Part shown: piece after piece, positions 1 through 8,538 of the stretch | Layout of the letters: every line of letters starts with the position of its first letter | Numbering within the stretch: position 1 is the stretch's first letter | Assembly: GCA_036374135.1 (NCBI GenBank) | Contig: DASUUK010000079.1 | Coordinates: 1 to 37,159, forward strand | DNA length: 37,159 bases | Origin: Euzebyales bacterium | GTDB lineage: Bacteria > Actinomycetota > Nitriliruptoria > Euzebyales > JAHELV01 | Direction: 5' to 3' | Translations under genes and position numbers: made by a program | The notes under the pieces: generated by a model | What the model was told of the DNA's origin: nothing | Seen by the model: only the letters and a program-made list of their open reading frames with translations | Database searches by the model: none

Positions 1-159
1 AATCCGGGTCTCGAGTACGGCACCGTCCAGCAGGGTGAATGGTTGCGCGGGTTCGCGGACCGCCAGATCCAGGTCACGCCACGGGCGACATTGCTGGACA
101 TGGGCCCGATCGGCGAGTTCACCGAAGCGCTGCAGGAACGCCGACCGCCGGAGTCGTAG
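1..159 (+). CDS. C-terminal end of an unidentified protein (partial)
   Basis: Reading frame 1 is open from the left edge to TAG at 157-159 and gives 52 residues that look like real protein (NPGLEYGTVQQGEWLRGFAD at the start, ending RRPPES). The next gene begins inside this stop codon (TAGTG), so both are probably in one operon and this gene likely belongs to the same surface-glycan cluster. The fragment is too short to name a family. Confidence 0.6.
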   Translation, partial: NPGLEYGTVQQGEWLRGFADRQIQVTPRATLLDMGPIGEFTEALQERRPPES

Positions 160-1484
160 TGGAACCACGCCGGCGACCCGACGGCGGGCCCAACGGGCGC
201 GTGTCGCGCCGCGGCGTTGCACGAGATTCGTTCGCGCTGCTCGTCGGCACCGCGGCCAACGGCATCCTGGCATACGCCTTCTTCGCGTTGGCGACGCGCG
301 CCCTCGGCGCCGCCGACGCGGCCCCGGTCGCGCAGCTGTGGACGCTGTGGAGCGCGTCGGCGGCCGTGCTGACGTTCCCTGTGCAGCACTGGATCATCCG
401 CACGATGCAGGCCGACGGTGACGCGGCGGCCGTGCGCGCGGCGCTGCCCCGCGTCACGCTCCTCATCAGCGGTGCCGCAGCGGCCGTCGCCGCCGTGTCC
501 TGGCTCGCACGCGAGCAGTTGTTCCTGACCGGCGGGGCGATCTTCCCGCTGCTGGCCGGCGCCGTCACCGTCGGGGCGTTCTTCGTCGGCCTGGTGCGCG
601 GACGGCTGGCGGGCGTGCGCCGCTTCGTCGCGACGGGCGCGGTGATCGCCGCCGAGAACCTGCTACGCGTCGTCCTGGCCGCGGTGGTGATTGTCGGCGG
701 CGGCGGTGCCGTCGGCTTCGGTGTAGCGCTTGCCCTGGGCGGCCTGGCAGCGCTGGCGTGGCCGTCGGCCTACCGCTTCAGCGACGTGCGGGACGCGCCG
801 GCGGCCACAGACGGCTCACCGCTGGCGTTTCTCGGCGGCGTCGCCGCCGGCTCGCTGATCGCGCAACTCGTGCTGACGGGCGGACCGGTCGTGCTGGCCA
901 CGATCGGTGGCGCCGCGGAGGAGGTCACGGCGTTGTTCATCGCGCTGGCGCTGTTCCGCGCACCCTATCTGGTGACCCTCGGGCTTGTGACCCAGGTCAC
1001 CGGCGCGCTGACCAACCTGATCTCGACCGGCCGCGAGCGCACGCTGCGGCGCGTTCGCCACGGGCTCGCGGCGGCAGCGGTCGTCGGCGCGCTCGCCGTT
1101 GGTGCACTGGGTTGGTCGCTCGGTCCGCTCCTGATCACGCTGGTGTTCGGCGCCGGCACGTCACCGCCGCGCGCCGTCGTCGCCGTGGTCGCGGCCGCCA
1201 CGGCGATAGCGCTCGCCAACCTGGTGTTCACCGTGCTCCTGGTCGCTCGCGGCACGTCCGGCGCGCTCACGACCAATTGGGTGGCCGCCGTGGCGGTGGG
1301 CGCCGCGGCACTCGTCGTGCCCGTCCCCCCGCTCGCCCGGGTGGCGGGTGCCTTCCTGGCGGCCGAGGTGACCGCGCTGGCGCTGATGTGGTGGACGGAG
1401 CAGCGGGCCGCGCGCCGGGTCGGCGTCAGCGGGCCGGCGCCTGCTCCATCAGACCGCGACGCTGCGTCGCGCCGCCCTGCTTGA
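159..1484 (+). CDS. Multi-pass polysaccharide flippase-like membrane protein
   Basis: About 441 residues with roughly 12 hydrophobic segments and a Gly/Ala-rich composition, resembling the Wzx/MurJ/MATE-type exporters that flip lipid-linked oligosaccharides. No catalytic motif is visible, as expected for this class. The open frame extends to 39, but its first 40 codons overlap the upstream gene and read as out-of-frame translation. I chose GTG at 159 because GGAG lies at 149-152 and the start overlaps the upstream TAG. GTG at 201 is the alternative. The 3' end runs 59 bp antisense into the end of rmlB. The dTDP-sugar genes next door support a glycan-export role, but the exact family (Wzx, EpsE-like or other) is inferred from hydropathy. 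Confidence 0.7.
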   Translation: MEPRRRPDGGPNGRVSRRGVARDSFALLVGTAANGILAYAFFALATRALGAADAAPVAQLWTLWSASAAVLTFPVQHWIIRTMQADGDAAAVRAALPRVTLLISGAAAAVAAVSWLAREQLFLTGGAIFPLLAGAVTVGAFFVGLVRGRLAGVRRFVATGAVIAAENLLRVVLAAVVIVGGGGAVGFGVALALGGLAALAWPSAYRFSDVRDAPAATDGSPLAFLGGVAAGSLIAQLVLTGGPVVLATIGGAAEEVTALFIALALFRAPYLVTLGLVTQVTGALTNLISTGRERTLRRVRHGLAAAAVVGALAVGALGWSLGPLLITLVFGAGTSPPRAVVAVVAAATAIALANLVFTVLLVARGTSGALTTNWVAAVAVGAAALVVPVPPLARVAGAFLAAEVTALALMWWTEQRAARRVGVSGPAPAPSDRDAASRRPA

Positions 1485-2430
1485 GTGGCCGCCACCACCA
1501 CTCGTTGTCGCGGTACCACGTGATCGTGGCCTCGAGCCCGCCGTCGAAGTCGAACTCGGGCTTCCAGCCCAGCGCACGGATGCGGCTGGTGTCCACCGCG
1601 TAGCGCAGATCATGGCCTGGCCGGTCAGCGACGCTGCGGATCATGTCGTCCGAGTGCCCGAGCGCCTCGAGGATCCGATGGGTCAGCTCCAGGTTGGTCA
1701 TCTCGTTGCCGGCACCGACGTTGTAGATCCCACCGGGCTCGCCGTCGGTCAGCACGAGCCACTGCGCAGCGCAGTTGTCGGTGACGAAGGTCCAGTCCCG
1801 CACGTTGGCACCGGCGCCGTACAGCGGAACCGGCTCACCGTCGAGCAGGTTGGTGATGAACAGCGGGATGACCTTCTCGGGGTAGTGGTAGGGCCCGAAG
1901 TTGTTGGTCGTGCGTGTGATCGTGATCGGATAGTCGAACGTCACCCGGCTGGCGCGAGCGAGCAGATCGGCCGACGCCTTCGACACCGCGTACGGCGAGT
2001 TCGGCTCCAGCGCGTCGCCTTCGACGAACCGTCCCGGCTCGGCGATGCTGCCGTAGGTCTCGTCGGTCGAGATGTGGAGGAACCGCTCGATGCCGCACTC
2101 CCGCGCGGCCGTGAACAGAACGTGCGCACCCAACACGTTGGTCGTCAGGAACTCCTCCGAACCGGTGATCGACCGGTCCACGTGGCTCTCGGCGGCGAAG
2201 TTGACGACCGCATCGTGACCGGACAGGTGCTCGCGGACCACGTCGGCGTCGCGGACGTCGCCGCGCACGAACCGGTATCGGGCGGCATCAACGTCGCGCA
2301 GGTTGTCGAGGTTGCCCGCGTAGGTCAACGCGTCGAAGTTCGTCACGGTCACGTCGGGCTGCGTCCGCAGCACCCAGCGGATGAAGTTCGAGCCGATGAA
2401 GCCGGCGCCGCCGGTCACGAACACGTGCAT
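1426..2430 (-). CDS. rfbB: dTDP-glucose 4,6-dehydratase
   Basis: A 334-residue extended short-chain dehydrogenase that converts dTDP-D-glucose to dTDP-4-keto-6-deoxy-D-glucose in the cytoplasm. The NAD-binding GGAGFIG is at residues 7-13. The catalytic Thr-Asp-Glu (STDETYG, T122-E124) and the Tyr147-x3-Lys151 pair are present, followed by the family motifs NNFGPYHYPEK and VRDWTFV. The frame opens at 2475, but the fold begins at the ATG at 2430 (MHVFVTGG), which has AGAGG upstream. The 3' end overlaps the convergent flippase gene by 59 bp. It is separated from rmlA and wecE, on the same strand, by the oppositely oriented sulfotransferase gene. Also called rmlB. Confidence 0.95.
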   Translation of the reverse strand: MHVFVTGGAGFIGSNFIRWVLRTQPDVTVTNFDALTYAGNLDNLRDVDAARYRFVRGDVRDADVVREHLSGHDAVVNFAAESHVDRSITGSEEFLTTNVLGAHVLFTAARECGIERFLHISTDETYGSIAEPGRFVEGDALEPNSPYAVSKASADLLARASRVTFDYPITITRTTNNFGPYHYPEKVIPLFITNLLDGEPVPLYGAGANVRDWTFVTDNCAAQWLVLTDGEPGGIYNVGAGNEMTNLELTHRILEALGHSDDMIRSVADRPGHDLRYAVDTSRIRALGWKPEFDFDGGLEATITWYRDNEWWWRPLKQGGATQRRGLMEQAPAR

Positions 2431-2622
2431 GGTGGTACACCTCTGGTCGCCGGGCACGCGCGGGCGCGACGGCATCGATCACAAGGCCGATCCGGGTACG
2501 ATAGCCGACCGCCAGCCCGCCGTACCACGCGTCCGCGGTGACACGCTCAATCCATGCCAGTGGCGTCCGTCACGCCATGAGCTGCGCAGTCGACCTGACC
2601 GACACGTTCGAGGACGTCCGAC

Positions 2623-3384
2623 GTGCAACGATCCGATTCCGCTCCACGACGCGTGTTCGTCGTGGGCGCGCAACGCTGCGGCACCACCTACCTGCACCGA
2701 CTGCTCGACAGCCATCCGGACATCACCATGGCGGCGCCTGTGCGCCCGGAGCCGAAGATCTTCCTGTCCGACGACGTCACCGGGGACCACGACGCCTACG
2801 ACGCGCGCGCGTTTCCGCAGGCGCCCACGACGGCGGTGCGCGGGGAGAAGGGCACCAGCTACATCGAGCATCCCGCGGCGCTCGACCGCATGGCCGCGAC
2901 GTTCCCCGACGCCCACGTGGTGGTCGTGCTGCGCGATCCCATCGAACGGGCGCTGTCGAACTACCGCTTCTCGGTCGACCACGGCCTCGAGGACCTCGGC
3001 GCCGACGAGGCGCTGCTGGCCGATCTGGACGGCGAGGACCGCCCGTACGACCGCGCGCGCATCTCGGTGTCGCCGTACGCGTACGTCCGGCGCGGCCGGT
3101 ACCTGCCGTACCTGCGCGAGGTCGAGCGGCGGTTCCGCCCCGACCGGGTGCACGTCGTCGTGTTCGAGGACCTGGTCGCCGGCACTGATGCGCTGCGCCG
3201 GCTGTACGCGGCGCTCAGCGTGGATCCCGACCACCGACCGCCGATGACCGGAGCCGTCACGAACGCGTCACAGGCCGCGGCCGCCCTTGCGCCGGCCACA
3301 CGCGCGCGGCTGCGGGCGCACTTCGCGGAGACCAATGCGGCGCTGGCGCGCCATCTCGGCCGATCGCTCGACGCCTGGCAGTGA
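2623..3384 (+). CDS. PAPS-dependent sulfotransferase
   Basis: A 253-residue P-loop sulfotransferase expected to move sulfate from PAPS onto a hydroxyl or amine, here probably of a glycan. The 5'-phosphosulfate loop GAQRCGTTYL is at residues 15-24. The 3'-phosphate site is the RDPIERALSNYRFS stretch with R104 and S112. Length fits the bacterial heparan-type or Stf0-like enzymes. The start is GTG with GAGGAC about 8 nt upstream. It is divergent from rmlB and ends 17 bp from the convergent wecE stop. Its position inside the dTDP-sugar cluster suggests sulfation of the exported polymer; the acceptor cannot be read from sequence. Confidence 0.85.
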   Translation: MQRSDSAPRRVFVVGAQRCGTTYLHRLLDSHPDITMAAPVRPEPKIFLSDDVTGDHDAYDARAFPQAPTTAVRGEKGTSYIEHPAALDRMAATFPDAHVVVVLRDPIERALSNYRFSVDHGLEDLGADEALLADLDGEDRPYDRARISVSPYAYVRRGRYLPYLREVERRFRPDRVHVVVFEDLVAGTDALRRLYAALSVDPDHRPPMTGAVTNASQAAAALAPATRARLRAHFAETNAALARHLGRSLDAWQ

Positions 3385-3401
3385 GCCCGGACGTCGACGG
3401 G

Positions 3402-4547
3402 TCACCCCAGGCAGGCGATGAACGTCTCGACGACCCGCTCGACGTCCTCACGCCGCAGCGCGTTGTGGAACGGCAGCCGCAGCAGCCGTCCGCTCACGCT
3501 GTTGGTCACCGGGCAGTCCGTCAGCTTGGCCGCGTAGCGGAACCCGCCGTCGGAGGAGTGCAACGGCACGTAGTGGAACGTCGGGTGGATCCGCTGCTCG
3601 CGCATGCGGTCGAGCACGCGGTCGCGCGTCGAGTGGTCGGGCAGCAGCAGGTAGTACATGTGCCAGGCGGCCTCACGGTCCGCCGGCACGACCGGCGTGC
3701 GGAAGCCGTGCTCGGCGGCCAGCGGCGCGAGGAGCTCCTCGTAGCGCTCGAACACGGCGCGGCGCTTGTTCAGGATCTGCTCACGCTGCTCGAGCTGTGC
3801 CAGCAGGTAGGCGGCCAGGATGTCGGACAGCCCGAACGACGACCCGGTGTCCTTCCACGAGTACTTGTCGACGTCGCCGAGCATGAACGCGCGGCGGTTG
3901 GTGCCCTTGTCGTACAGGACGTGGGCGCGATCGACGTCGTCGGCGTCGTTGAGGACCAGCGCCCCGCCCTCGCCGCAGACGAAGTTCTTCGTCTCGTGGA
4001 AGCTCAGCGTCGCGAACCGCCCGAAGCTGCCCAGCGGACGCTGCTGGTAGGTGCCGAACAGGCCGTGGGCGTTGTCCTCGATCAGGTCGACGCCCGGCGC
4101 GCCGGCCAGCACCTTCTCCAGGCCCGCGACGTCGCAGCCGATGCCGGCGTAGTGGACGCCGACGACGGCACGAACCCGCTCGTCGAGCAGCGACGACACG
4201 TGTTCGGGGTCGATGCCGAGTGTCTCCTCCTCGATGTCGGCGAAGACCAGCCGTGCGCCGCCGCGGACGTACGCGAGGGCCGTGGTGACGAACGTGAAGG
4301 ACGGCACGATCACGGTGTCGCCGGCCTGCAGGTTCAGCAGCAGGCCGCTCATCTCCAGCGCCGCGGTGCACGAGGTCGTCAGCAGCACGTCCTGCGCGCC
4401 GATCGCCTCACGCAGCAGCTCGGACGCCTGCTCGGCGAAGTGACCGGAGCTCGACGTGTGGCCGCCCTCCACCGACTGGCGCACGTACGCAAGCTCGTCA
4501 CCCTCCAACGTGGGGCGGTTGAACGTCAACCGTTGCGGTTCGGTCAT
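3402..4547 (-). CDS. wecE: dTDP-4-amino-4,6-dideoxygalactose transaminase (WecE-like)
   Basis: A 381-residue PLP aminotransferase of the DegT/DnrJ/EryC1/StrS family. It probably aminates dTDP-4-keto-6-deoxyglucose (the RmlB product) to dTDP-Fuc4N, using glutamate. The PLP lysine is K187 in SFHETKN, and the Asp contacting the pyridine nitrogen is in LIEDNAHG. The stretches TTSCTAALEM, VPSFTFV, KGTNRRAF, VDKYSWKDTGSS and HYVPLHSS closely follow E. coli WecE, making this sub-family call better than a generic one. ATG at 4547 has GAGG about 8 nt upstream; the frame itself opens at 4607. It lies 64 bp downstream of rmlA on the same strand, probably co-transcribed. No WecD acetyltransferase is seen. 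Confidence 0.88.
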   Translation of the reverse strand: MTEPQRLTFNRPTLEGDELAYVRQSVEGGHTSSSGHFAEQASELLREAIGAQDVLLTTSCTAALEMSGLLLNLQAGDTVIVPSFTFVTTALAYVRGGARLVFADIEEETLGIDPEHVSSLLDERVRAVVGVHYAGIGCDVAGLEKVLAGAPGVDLIEDNAHGLFGTYQQRPLGSFGRFATLSFHETKNFVCGEGGALVLNDADDVDRAHVLYDKGTNRRAFMLGDVDKYSWKDTGSSFGLSDILAAYLLAQLEQREQILNKRRAVFERYEELLAPLAAEHGFRTPVVPADREAAWHMYYLLLPDHSTRDRVLDRMREQRIHPTFHYVPLHSSDGGFRYAAKLTDCPVTNSVSGRLLRLPFHNALRREDVERVVETFIACLG

Positions 4548-4611
4548 GCGGGTGCCTCGCGATCCGTGAGATGGTGCGGTCGCGCGCCGTCGGTCCCGGC
4601 CGCGCACCCGG

Positions 4612-5679
4612 TCATGGCAGGTCCACCTGGCTGTGGTCGCCGACCATCAGGCGGTGCGCCCGCGGGCGGCGGTCGCTACGGCCGACGCGCGCCTCCTTGC
4701 CGATCAGCGAGTCCTCCAGCCGTTCCACGCCGCGGATCTCGCTGTGGTCCAGGATCACCGAGTGTTCGATCGTGGAGTCGACGATCTCGCAGTCCGGAGC
4801 GATCGACGTGTAGGGCCCGACGAACGTCCGCACCAGTCGGGTGCCGCGGCCGATGATCGCCGGCCCCCGCACGAAGCTGTCGACCAGCTCGGCACCGGGT
4901 TCGATGATGACCCGACCCTGGGTGCCACTGCCGGCGTGCAGCAGTCCTTCGACGCTGGGGACCAGCGCGTCGAGCACGATGCGGTTGGCCTCCAACAGGT
5001 CCTCGAGCTTGCCGGTGTCCTTCCACCAGCCCGTCTCGACCACGTGGGCGTCCACCGGGTCGCCGTTGTCGATCAGCCACTGGATGGCATCGGTGATCTC
5101 CAGTTCGCCGCGCGGCGCCGGTGGGATCGCGCGTGCCGCGTCGATGATGCGCGACGAGAACAGGTACACGCCGACCAATGCGAGATCGGACGGCGGGTCG
5201 GCGGGCTTCTCGACCAGTCGCACCACACGGCCGTCCGCGTCGAGCACCGCGACGCCGAACTGCTGCGGCTGCTCGACCTTGGCGAGCATGACCTGCGCCG
5301 CGGACGATCCCGCGCGGAACTGCTCGACGAAGTCGACGATCCCACTGGTGAGCAGGTTGTCGCCCAGGTACATGACGAAGTCGTCGCCGTCGAGGAAGTC
5401 GGAGGCGACGAGCACTGCGTGGGCCAGCCCCAGCGGCTCGGGCTGATGGATGTAGGTGACGTTCAGTCCGTACCGCGACCCGTCACCGACGTGTGCACGG
5501 ATCTCGCGGTGGGTCTCGCCCACGACGACGCCGGCCTCCGTGATGCCCGCCTCGGCGATCGCCTCCAGCCCGAAGTCCAGGACGGGGCGGTTGCCGATGG
5601 GTACGAGTTGCTTGGCGCTGGTGTGCGTGATCGGGCGCAGTCGTGTGCCGGCACCACCCGACAACACAAGACCCTTCAT
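4612..5679 (-). CDS. rfbA: Glucose-1-phosphate thymidylyltransferase, long form
   Basis: A 355-residue nucleotidyltransferase that makes dTDP-glucose from glucose-1-phosphate and dTTP, the first step of the dTDP-sugar pathway. The signature GGAGTRLRP is at residues 8-16 with the conserved Lys23 (SAKQLVPI), and the metal-binding Asp is in MYLGDNLL. Residues from about 240 form a left-handed beta-helix tail (IIEPGAELVDSFV, AIIGRGTRLVRTFVGPYTSI), as in the StrD-type long enzymes rather than the ~290-residue RmlA. It is the first gene of the rmlA-wecE unit and is divergent from the glycosyltransferase at 5962 across a 282-bp gap. Also called rmlA. Confidence 0.92.
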   Translation of the reverse strand: MKGLVLSGGAGTRLRPITHTSAKQLVPIGNRPVLDFGLEAIAEAGITEAGVVVGETHREIRAHVGDGSRYGLNVTYIHQPEPLGLAHAVLVASDFLDGDDFVMYLGDNLLTSGIVDFVEQFRAGSSAAQVMLAKVEQPQQFGVAVLDADGRVVRLVEKPADPPSDLALVGVYLFSSRIIDAARAIPPAPRGELEITDAIQWLIDNGDPVDAHVVETGWWKDTGKLEDLLEANRIVLDALVPSVEGLLHAGSGTQGRVIIEPGAELVDSFVRGPAIIGRGTRLVRTFVGPYTSIAPDCEIVDSTIEHSVILDHSEIRGVERLEDSLIGKEARVGRSDRRPRAHRLMVGDHSQVDLP

Positions 5680-5961
5680 CTACCGGCTCCCACGCGCATC
5701 GCTCCACCCGTTGCGGGACGTCTGGACGTCGCCCGGTTCCCGTCCGGTCCGGCCGACCACCACCCGAGCGTAGTGGCCCGGTGCGCAGACACCAACCTGG
5801 GCTGGCCGCACGGCGGGTCAGGTGTCGCTGCACGGGATGTGCCGTAGACTCGCCACGACCGACGGGAGTGATCAGCGTACGCCGTCGGCTCGCGCACCGC
5901 CCAGGTGTCCCCCGCCGGATCGGCACCACCGCGCGGCAGGGCGCACCACCGACGAGGCCGC

Positions 5962-7029
5962 ATGACATCCGCCAACCAGTCCGAGCTCGCAGCCACCACA
6001 CGCCGGGACGATCCCGGCGCCGTGGTCGACGACCCCGCCGTGCGGGTGCCGCCGAAGATGCGCCCGGCGCTGTACAGCGTGGTCATTCCGGTGTTCAACA
6101 GCGCCGACATCGTCGGCGAGACGATCGACCGCACGGTCGCCTTCTTCCGTGAGCACGGGCTGACCTTCGAGATCGTCTGCGTCAACGACGGCAGCCGCGA
6201 CGACAGCTGGCAGGTGCTCGAGGCGAAGGCGGCCCAGAATCGGGAGGTCGTCCCGATCAACCTGCTGCGCAACTACGGCCAGCACAACGCGAACCTCTGC
6301 GGCTTCCGCCACGCGCGCGGCGACTGGATCGTCACCATCGACGACGACCTGCAGAACCCACCGGAGGAGATCCTCAACCTGCTCGTCGCGGCCGACGCCG
6401 GCGATCACGACGTCGTGTTCGGCAGGTTCGACCGCAAGCAGGCGGCCGGCCACCGCCGACTGGGCAGCCTGGTCATCGGGATGATCAACCGGCGCGTGTT
6501 CGGTCAGCCGCGCGACCTGGTCGTCAGCAACTTCCGCCTGCTGCGGCGCGACGTGGTGGACCGCATCTGCGCCGATCGCTCGGCGTTCCCCTACATCACC
6601 GGCCTGGCGCTGCTGTACTCGCGCAACCGGGGCAACACAGGCGTGCGGCACGCGCCGCGCGCCACCGGTCACAGCAACTACAACTTCCTGCGCATCACCC
6701 GGCTGGTCCTGACGATCCTCTTCAGCTACTCGGCGTTCCCGCTCCGGCTGTCGGCGGTGCTCGGCGCGATCGTCGCGCTCGTGGCGTTCGCGACGGGCGC
6801 CGTCTACCTCGTCGCCGGGCTGATGGGCGCAACGCGCGTGCAGGGCTGGACGTCGCTCATCGTGCTGCTGTCGTTCTTCAACGGTGTGACGATCCTGATG
6901 CTGTCGATGCTGGGCGAGTACATCGTCCGCACGTTGAACCAGACGAGCTCGCGCGAGCCGTACCACGTACTGGAGATCATCCGGCACGAATCCGGTGACG
7001 AGGGCGCGGCCCCGCCGGACGCGGTCTGA
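5962..7029 (+). CDS. Family 2 glycosyltransferase, ArnC/DPM1-like with membrane anchor
   Basis: A 355-residue enzyme with a GT-A domain (residues about 38-250) followed by two transmembrane helices, the plan of ArnC/GtrB-type polyprenyl-phosphate sugar transferases. The motifs YSVVIPVFN, VNDGSRDDS (NDGS 75-78) and IDDDLQNPPEE (DDD 127-129) give the nucleotide-sugar and metal site. The AFPLRLSAVLG stretch before the first helix is typical of the class. The frame opens at 5905, but ATG at 5962 has GAGG at 5954-5957 and removes a basic, non-conserved leader. It probably charges a lipid carrier with a sugar for the neighbouring glycan pathway; the sugar is unknown. Confidence 0.85.
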   Translation: MTSANQSELAATTRRDDPGAVVDDPAVRVPPKMRPALYSVVIPVFNSADIVGETIDRTVAFFREHGLTFEIVCVNDGSRDDSWQVLEAKAAQNREVVPINLLRNYGQHNANLCGFRHARGDWIVTIDDDLQNPPEEILNLLVAADAGDHDVVFGRFDRKQAAGHRRLGSLVIGMINRRVFGQPRDLVVSNFRLLRRDVVDRICADRSAFPYITGLALLYSRNRGNTGVRHAPRATGHSNYNFLRITRLVLTILFSYSAFPLRLSAVLGAIVALVAFATGAVYLVAGLMGATRVQGWTSLIVLLSFFNGVTILMLSMLGEYIVRTLNQTSSREPYHVLEIIRHESGDEGAAPPDAV

Positions 7030-7341
7030 CTCCAGGGATTCCCGGCGCTCTCCGATGTGCCGGTGAGGCTCGACGAGACACCGGCCGACGCGGCCTGACA
7101 CCCGGGGCGCCGGCGCTCTCGGACCCGGCCCGGTGACGCCCGACGTGAGCCCGCGCCAGCGGTCCGACGCCTCGACCGCGGTGCCCACGACGCCTATGTG
7201 GCGTCCACCATCCGAGATGGGTGACCGCCCGCGCCGACATGGGTGACCACCACCGAGTTGCGGCGACCGCAACGCTCATACCGTGCCTCCAAGGCCTGCG
7301 ACCCGGGCCCCGGCGACCCGCCCGCCACGTCTGGAGACACC
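7030..7341. other. Intergenic gap of 312 bp with a 10-bp direct repeat
   Basis: I see no gene. The stretch is GC-rich and contains a loosely repeated CCGGCGCTCTC element near 7040 and 7115. ATGGGTGACC occurs twice, at 7217-7226 and 7239-7248, 22 bp start to start and about 100 bp upstream of azlC. The latter pair could be a regulator half-site array for azlCD, but nothing further supports that. Confidence 0.4.
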
Positions 7342-8109
7342 ATGAGCACCGCTGTGTACGACCGGCTCGACGCGTCGAAGGAGCTCGCGGTCGTGACCGC
7401 ACCGCCCGACGTCGTCACGCGGGCGCCGGAGACGACCGTGACCCGCGAGGGAATGCGCGCAGGACTGCGCGACATGGCCCCGATGACCGTCGCCATCGCG
7501 CCGTTCGCCATGGTGCTGGGCGTCGCGATCGGCGCGTCGGTGGTCCCGGACCTCCTCGGCGCCGTCATGGCGCCGGTGCTGTACGCGGGGTCGGCCAACT
7601 TCGCCGCCATCGCCGTGCTCGACGCCGGCGGCACGGCGTTCATCGCCGCCCTGACCGCCATCGTCGTCAACATCCGATTCATGATGTACGGGGCCGCGCT
7701 GGCGGGGCGCTTCGATGATCAGCCCCGCTGGTTCCGTTGGCTGGGCCCGTGGTTCATCATCGACCAGCTCTTCGCCCTGGCGTCGTCACGCGACGAGCAG
7801 GACCCGGTCTGGTTCCGCGCCTACTGGCTGTCGGCGGCCGCACTCATCGGTGGGATCTTCACCGCGATGGTCGTCGTGGGCATCCTGCTCGGTCCGGTCC
7901 TGCCGACCGGCGCCGGCCTCCAGTTCACGGTGCCCGCAATGTTCCTTGCCCTGCTTGTCGGCCAGCTGCGTGACAGGCCGGCGTTGGTCGCCGCCATCGC
8001 CGGCGCCGGCGTCACCGCCCTCGCCCTCGACCTGCCCCACGGTCTCGGCCTCATGGCCGGTGCCGTCGCCGGTGCCGCCGCCGGCGCGATCACCCGGAGG
8101 ATGTCATGA
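7342..8109 (+). CDS. azlC: AzlC-family branched-chain amino acid exporter, large subunit
   Basis: A 255-residue inner-membrane protein of the AzlC/YgaZ family, which with AzlD exports branched-chain amino acids or their analogues. After an N-terminal cytoplasmic leader of about 50 residues come the family segments GMRAGLRDMAPMTVAIAPF, YAGSANFAAIAVL (GS-x-NF) and IVVNIRFMMYGAAL. ATG at 7342 has GGAG at 7333-7336; the frame opens at 7243 in sequence without family similarity. Its stop overlaps the azlD start by 4 nt (ATGA), so translation is coupled. No Lrp or AzlB regulator lies beside it. Confidence 0.9.
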   Translation: MSTAVYDRLDASKELAVVTAPPDVVTRAPETTVTREGMRAGLRDMAPMTVAIAPFAMVLGVAIGASVVPDLLGAVMAPVLYAGSANFAAIAVLDAGGTAFIAALTAIVVNIRFMMYGAALAGRFDDQPRWFRWLGPWFIIDQLFALASSRDEQDPVWFRAYWLSAAALIGGIFTAMVVVGILLGPVLPTGAGLQFTVPAMFLALLVGQLRDRPALVAAIAGAGVTALALDLPHGLGLMAGAVAGAAAGAITRRMS

Positions 8110-8420
8110 CCGCCACGTTCGCACTCGTCGGCGCCGCCGCCGGCAGCTACCTGCTGCGCATCGCCTTCGTCACCCTGATCGACGTCGACCGGCTGCCGGC
8201 GACGGTCCGCGCGTCGCTCGCGTACGTCGGCCCGGCTGTCACCGCCGCCATCGTGGTCTCGTCGCTGGCCGGCGGCGCCGGCCGCGCCGGCCTGGCACTG
8301 TCGGCCGCACACGTCGCGGGACTCGCGGCCGCCGCGCTGATCGCGTGGCGCACGAAGTCGCTGCTGTGGGCGCTGGGCGCGGCCATGGCGACCTTCACCA
8401 TCGTCGGATTCGTCAGCTGA
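8106..8420 (+). CDS. azlD: AzlD-family small exporter subunit
   Basis: A 104-residue protein with about four transmembrane helices, matching AzlD/YgaH in size and pattern (N-terminal SYLLRIAFVTL, then PATVRASLAYVGPAVTAAIV). It is the obligate partner of AzlC in branched-chain amino acid export. It starts inside the azlC stop codon and is followed 13 bp later by a strong hairpin. Confidence 0.88.
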   Translation: MTATFALVGAAAGSYLLRIAFVTLIDVDRLPATVRASLAYVGPAVTAAIVVSSLAGGAGRAGLALSAAHVAGLAAAALIAWRTKSLLWALGAAMATFTIVGFVS

Positions 8421-8433
8421 CACGCCGCAACCA

Positions 8434-8466
8434 AGACGGCCCGGGTGAGATCCACCCGGGCCGTCT
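8434..8466 (+). terminator. Perfect 14-bp hairpin after azlD
   Basis: AGACGGCCCGGGTG (8434-8447) and its exact complement at 8453-8466 enclose a 5-nt loop. It starts 13 nt after the azlD stop. There is no long T tract, which is usual in high-GC actinobacteria. Confidence 0.8.
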
Positions 8467-8505
8467 CGCGTCCGGTCACCGGTGCCATCGAGGTGACCGG
8501 ACGCG
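8467..8505 (-). terminator. Second perfect 14-bp hairpin, serving the convergent cupin gene
   Basis: CGCGTCCGGTCACC (8467-8480) pairs exactly with 8492-8505 around an 11-nt loop. It abuts the azlD hairpin without a spare base and lies 33 nt beyond the stop of the minus-strand cupin gene. The two hairpins form a back-to-back barrier between converging transcripts. Confidence 0.7.
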
Positions 8506-8538
8506 ATCGGCGTGCTCGGCGGCCCGGCACACCGGCCC

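Noticed and set aside
39-158. N-terminal extension of the flippase frame
   Set aside because: It overlaps the plausible end of the upstream gene, has Arg/Pro-rich non-membrane sequence and no ribosome site; GTG at 159 has GGAG and a stop-start overlap.
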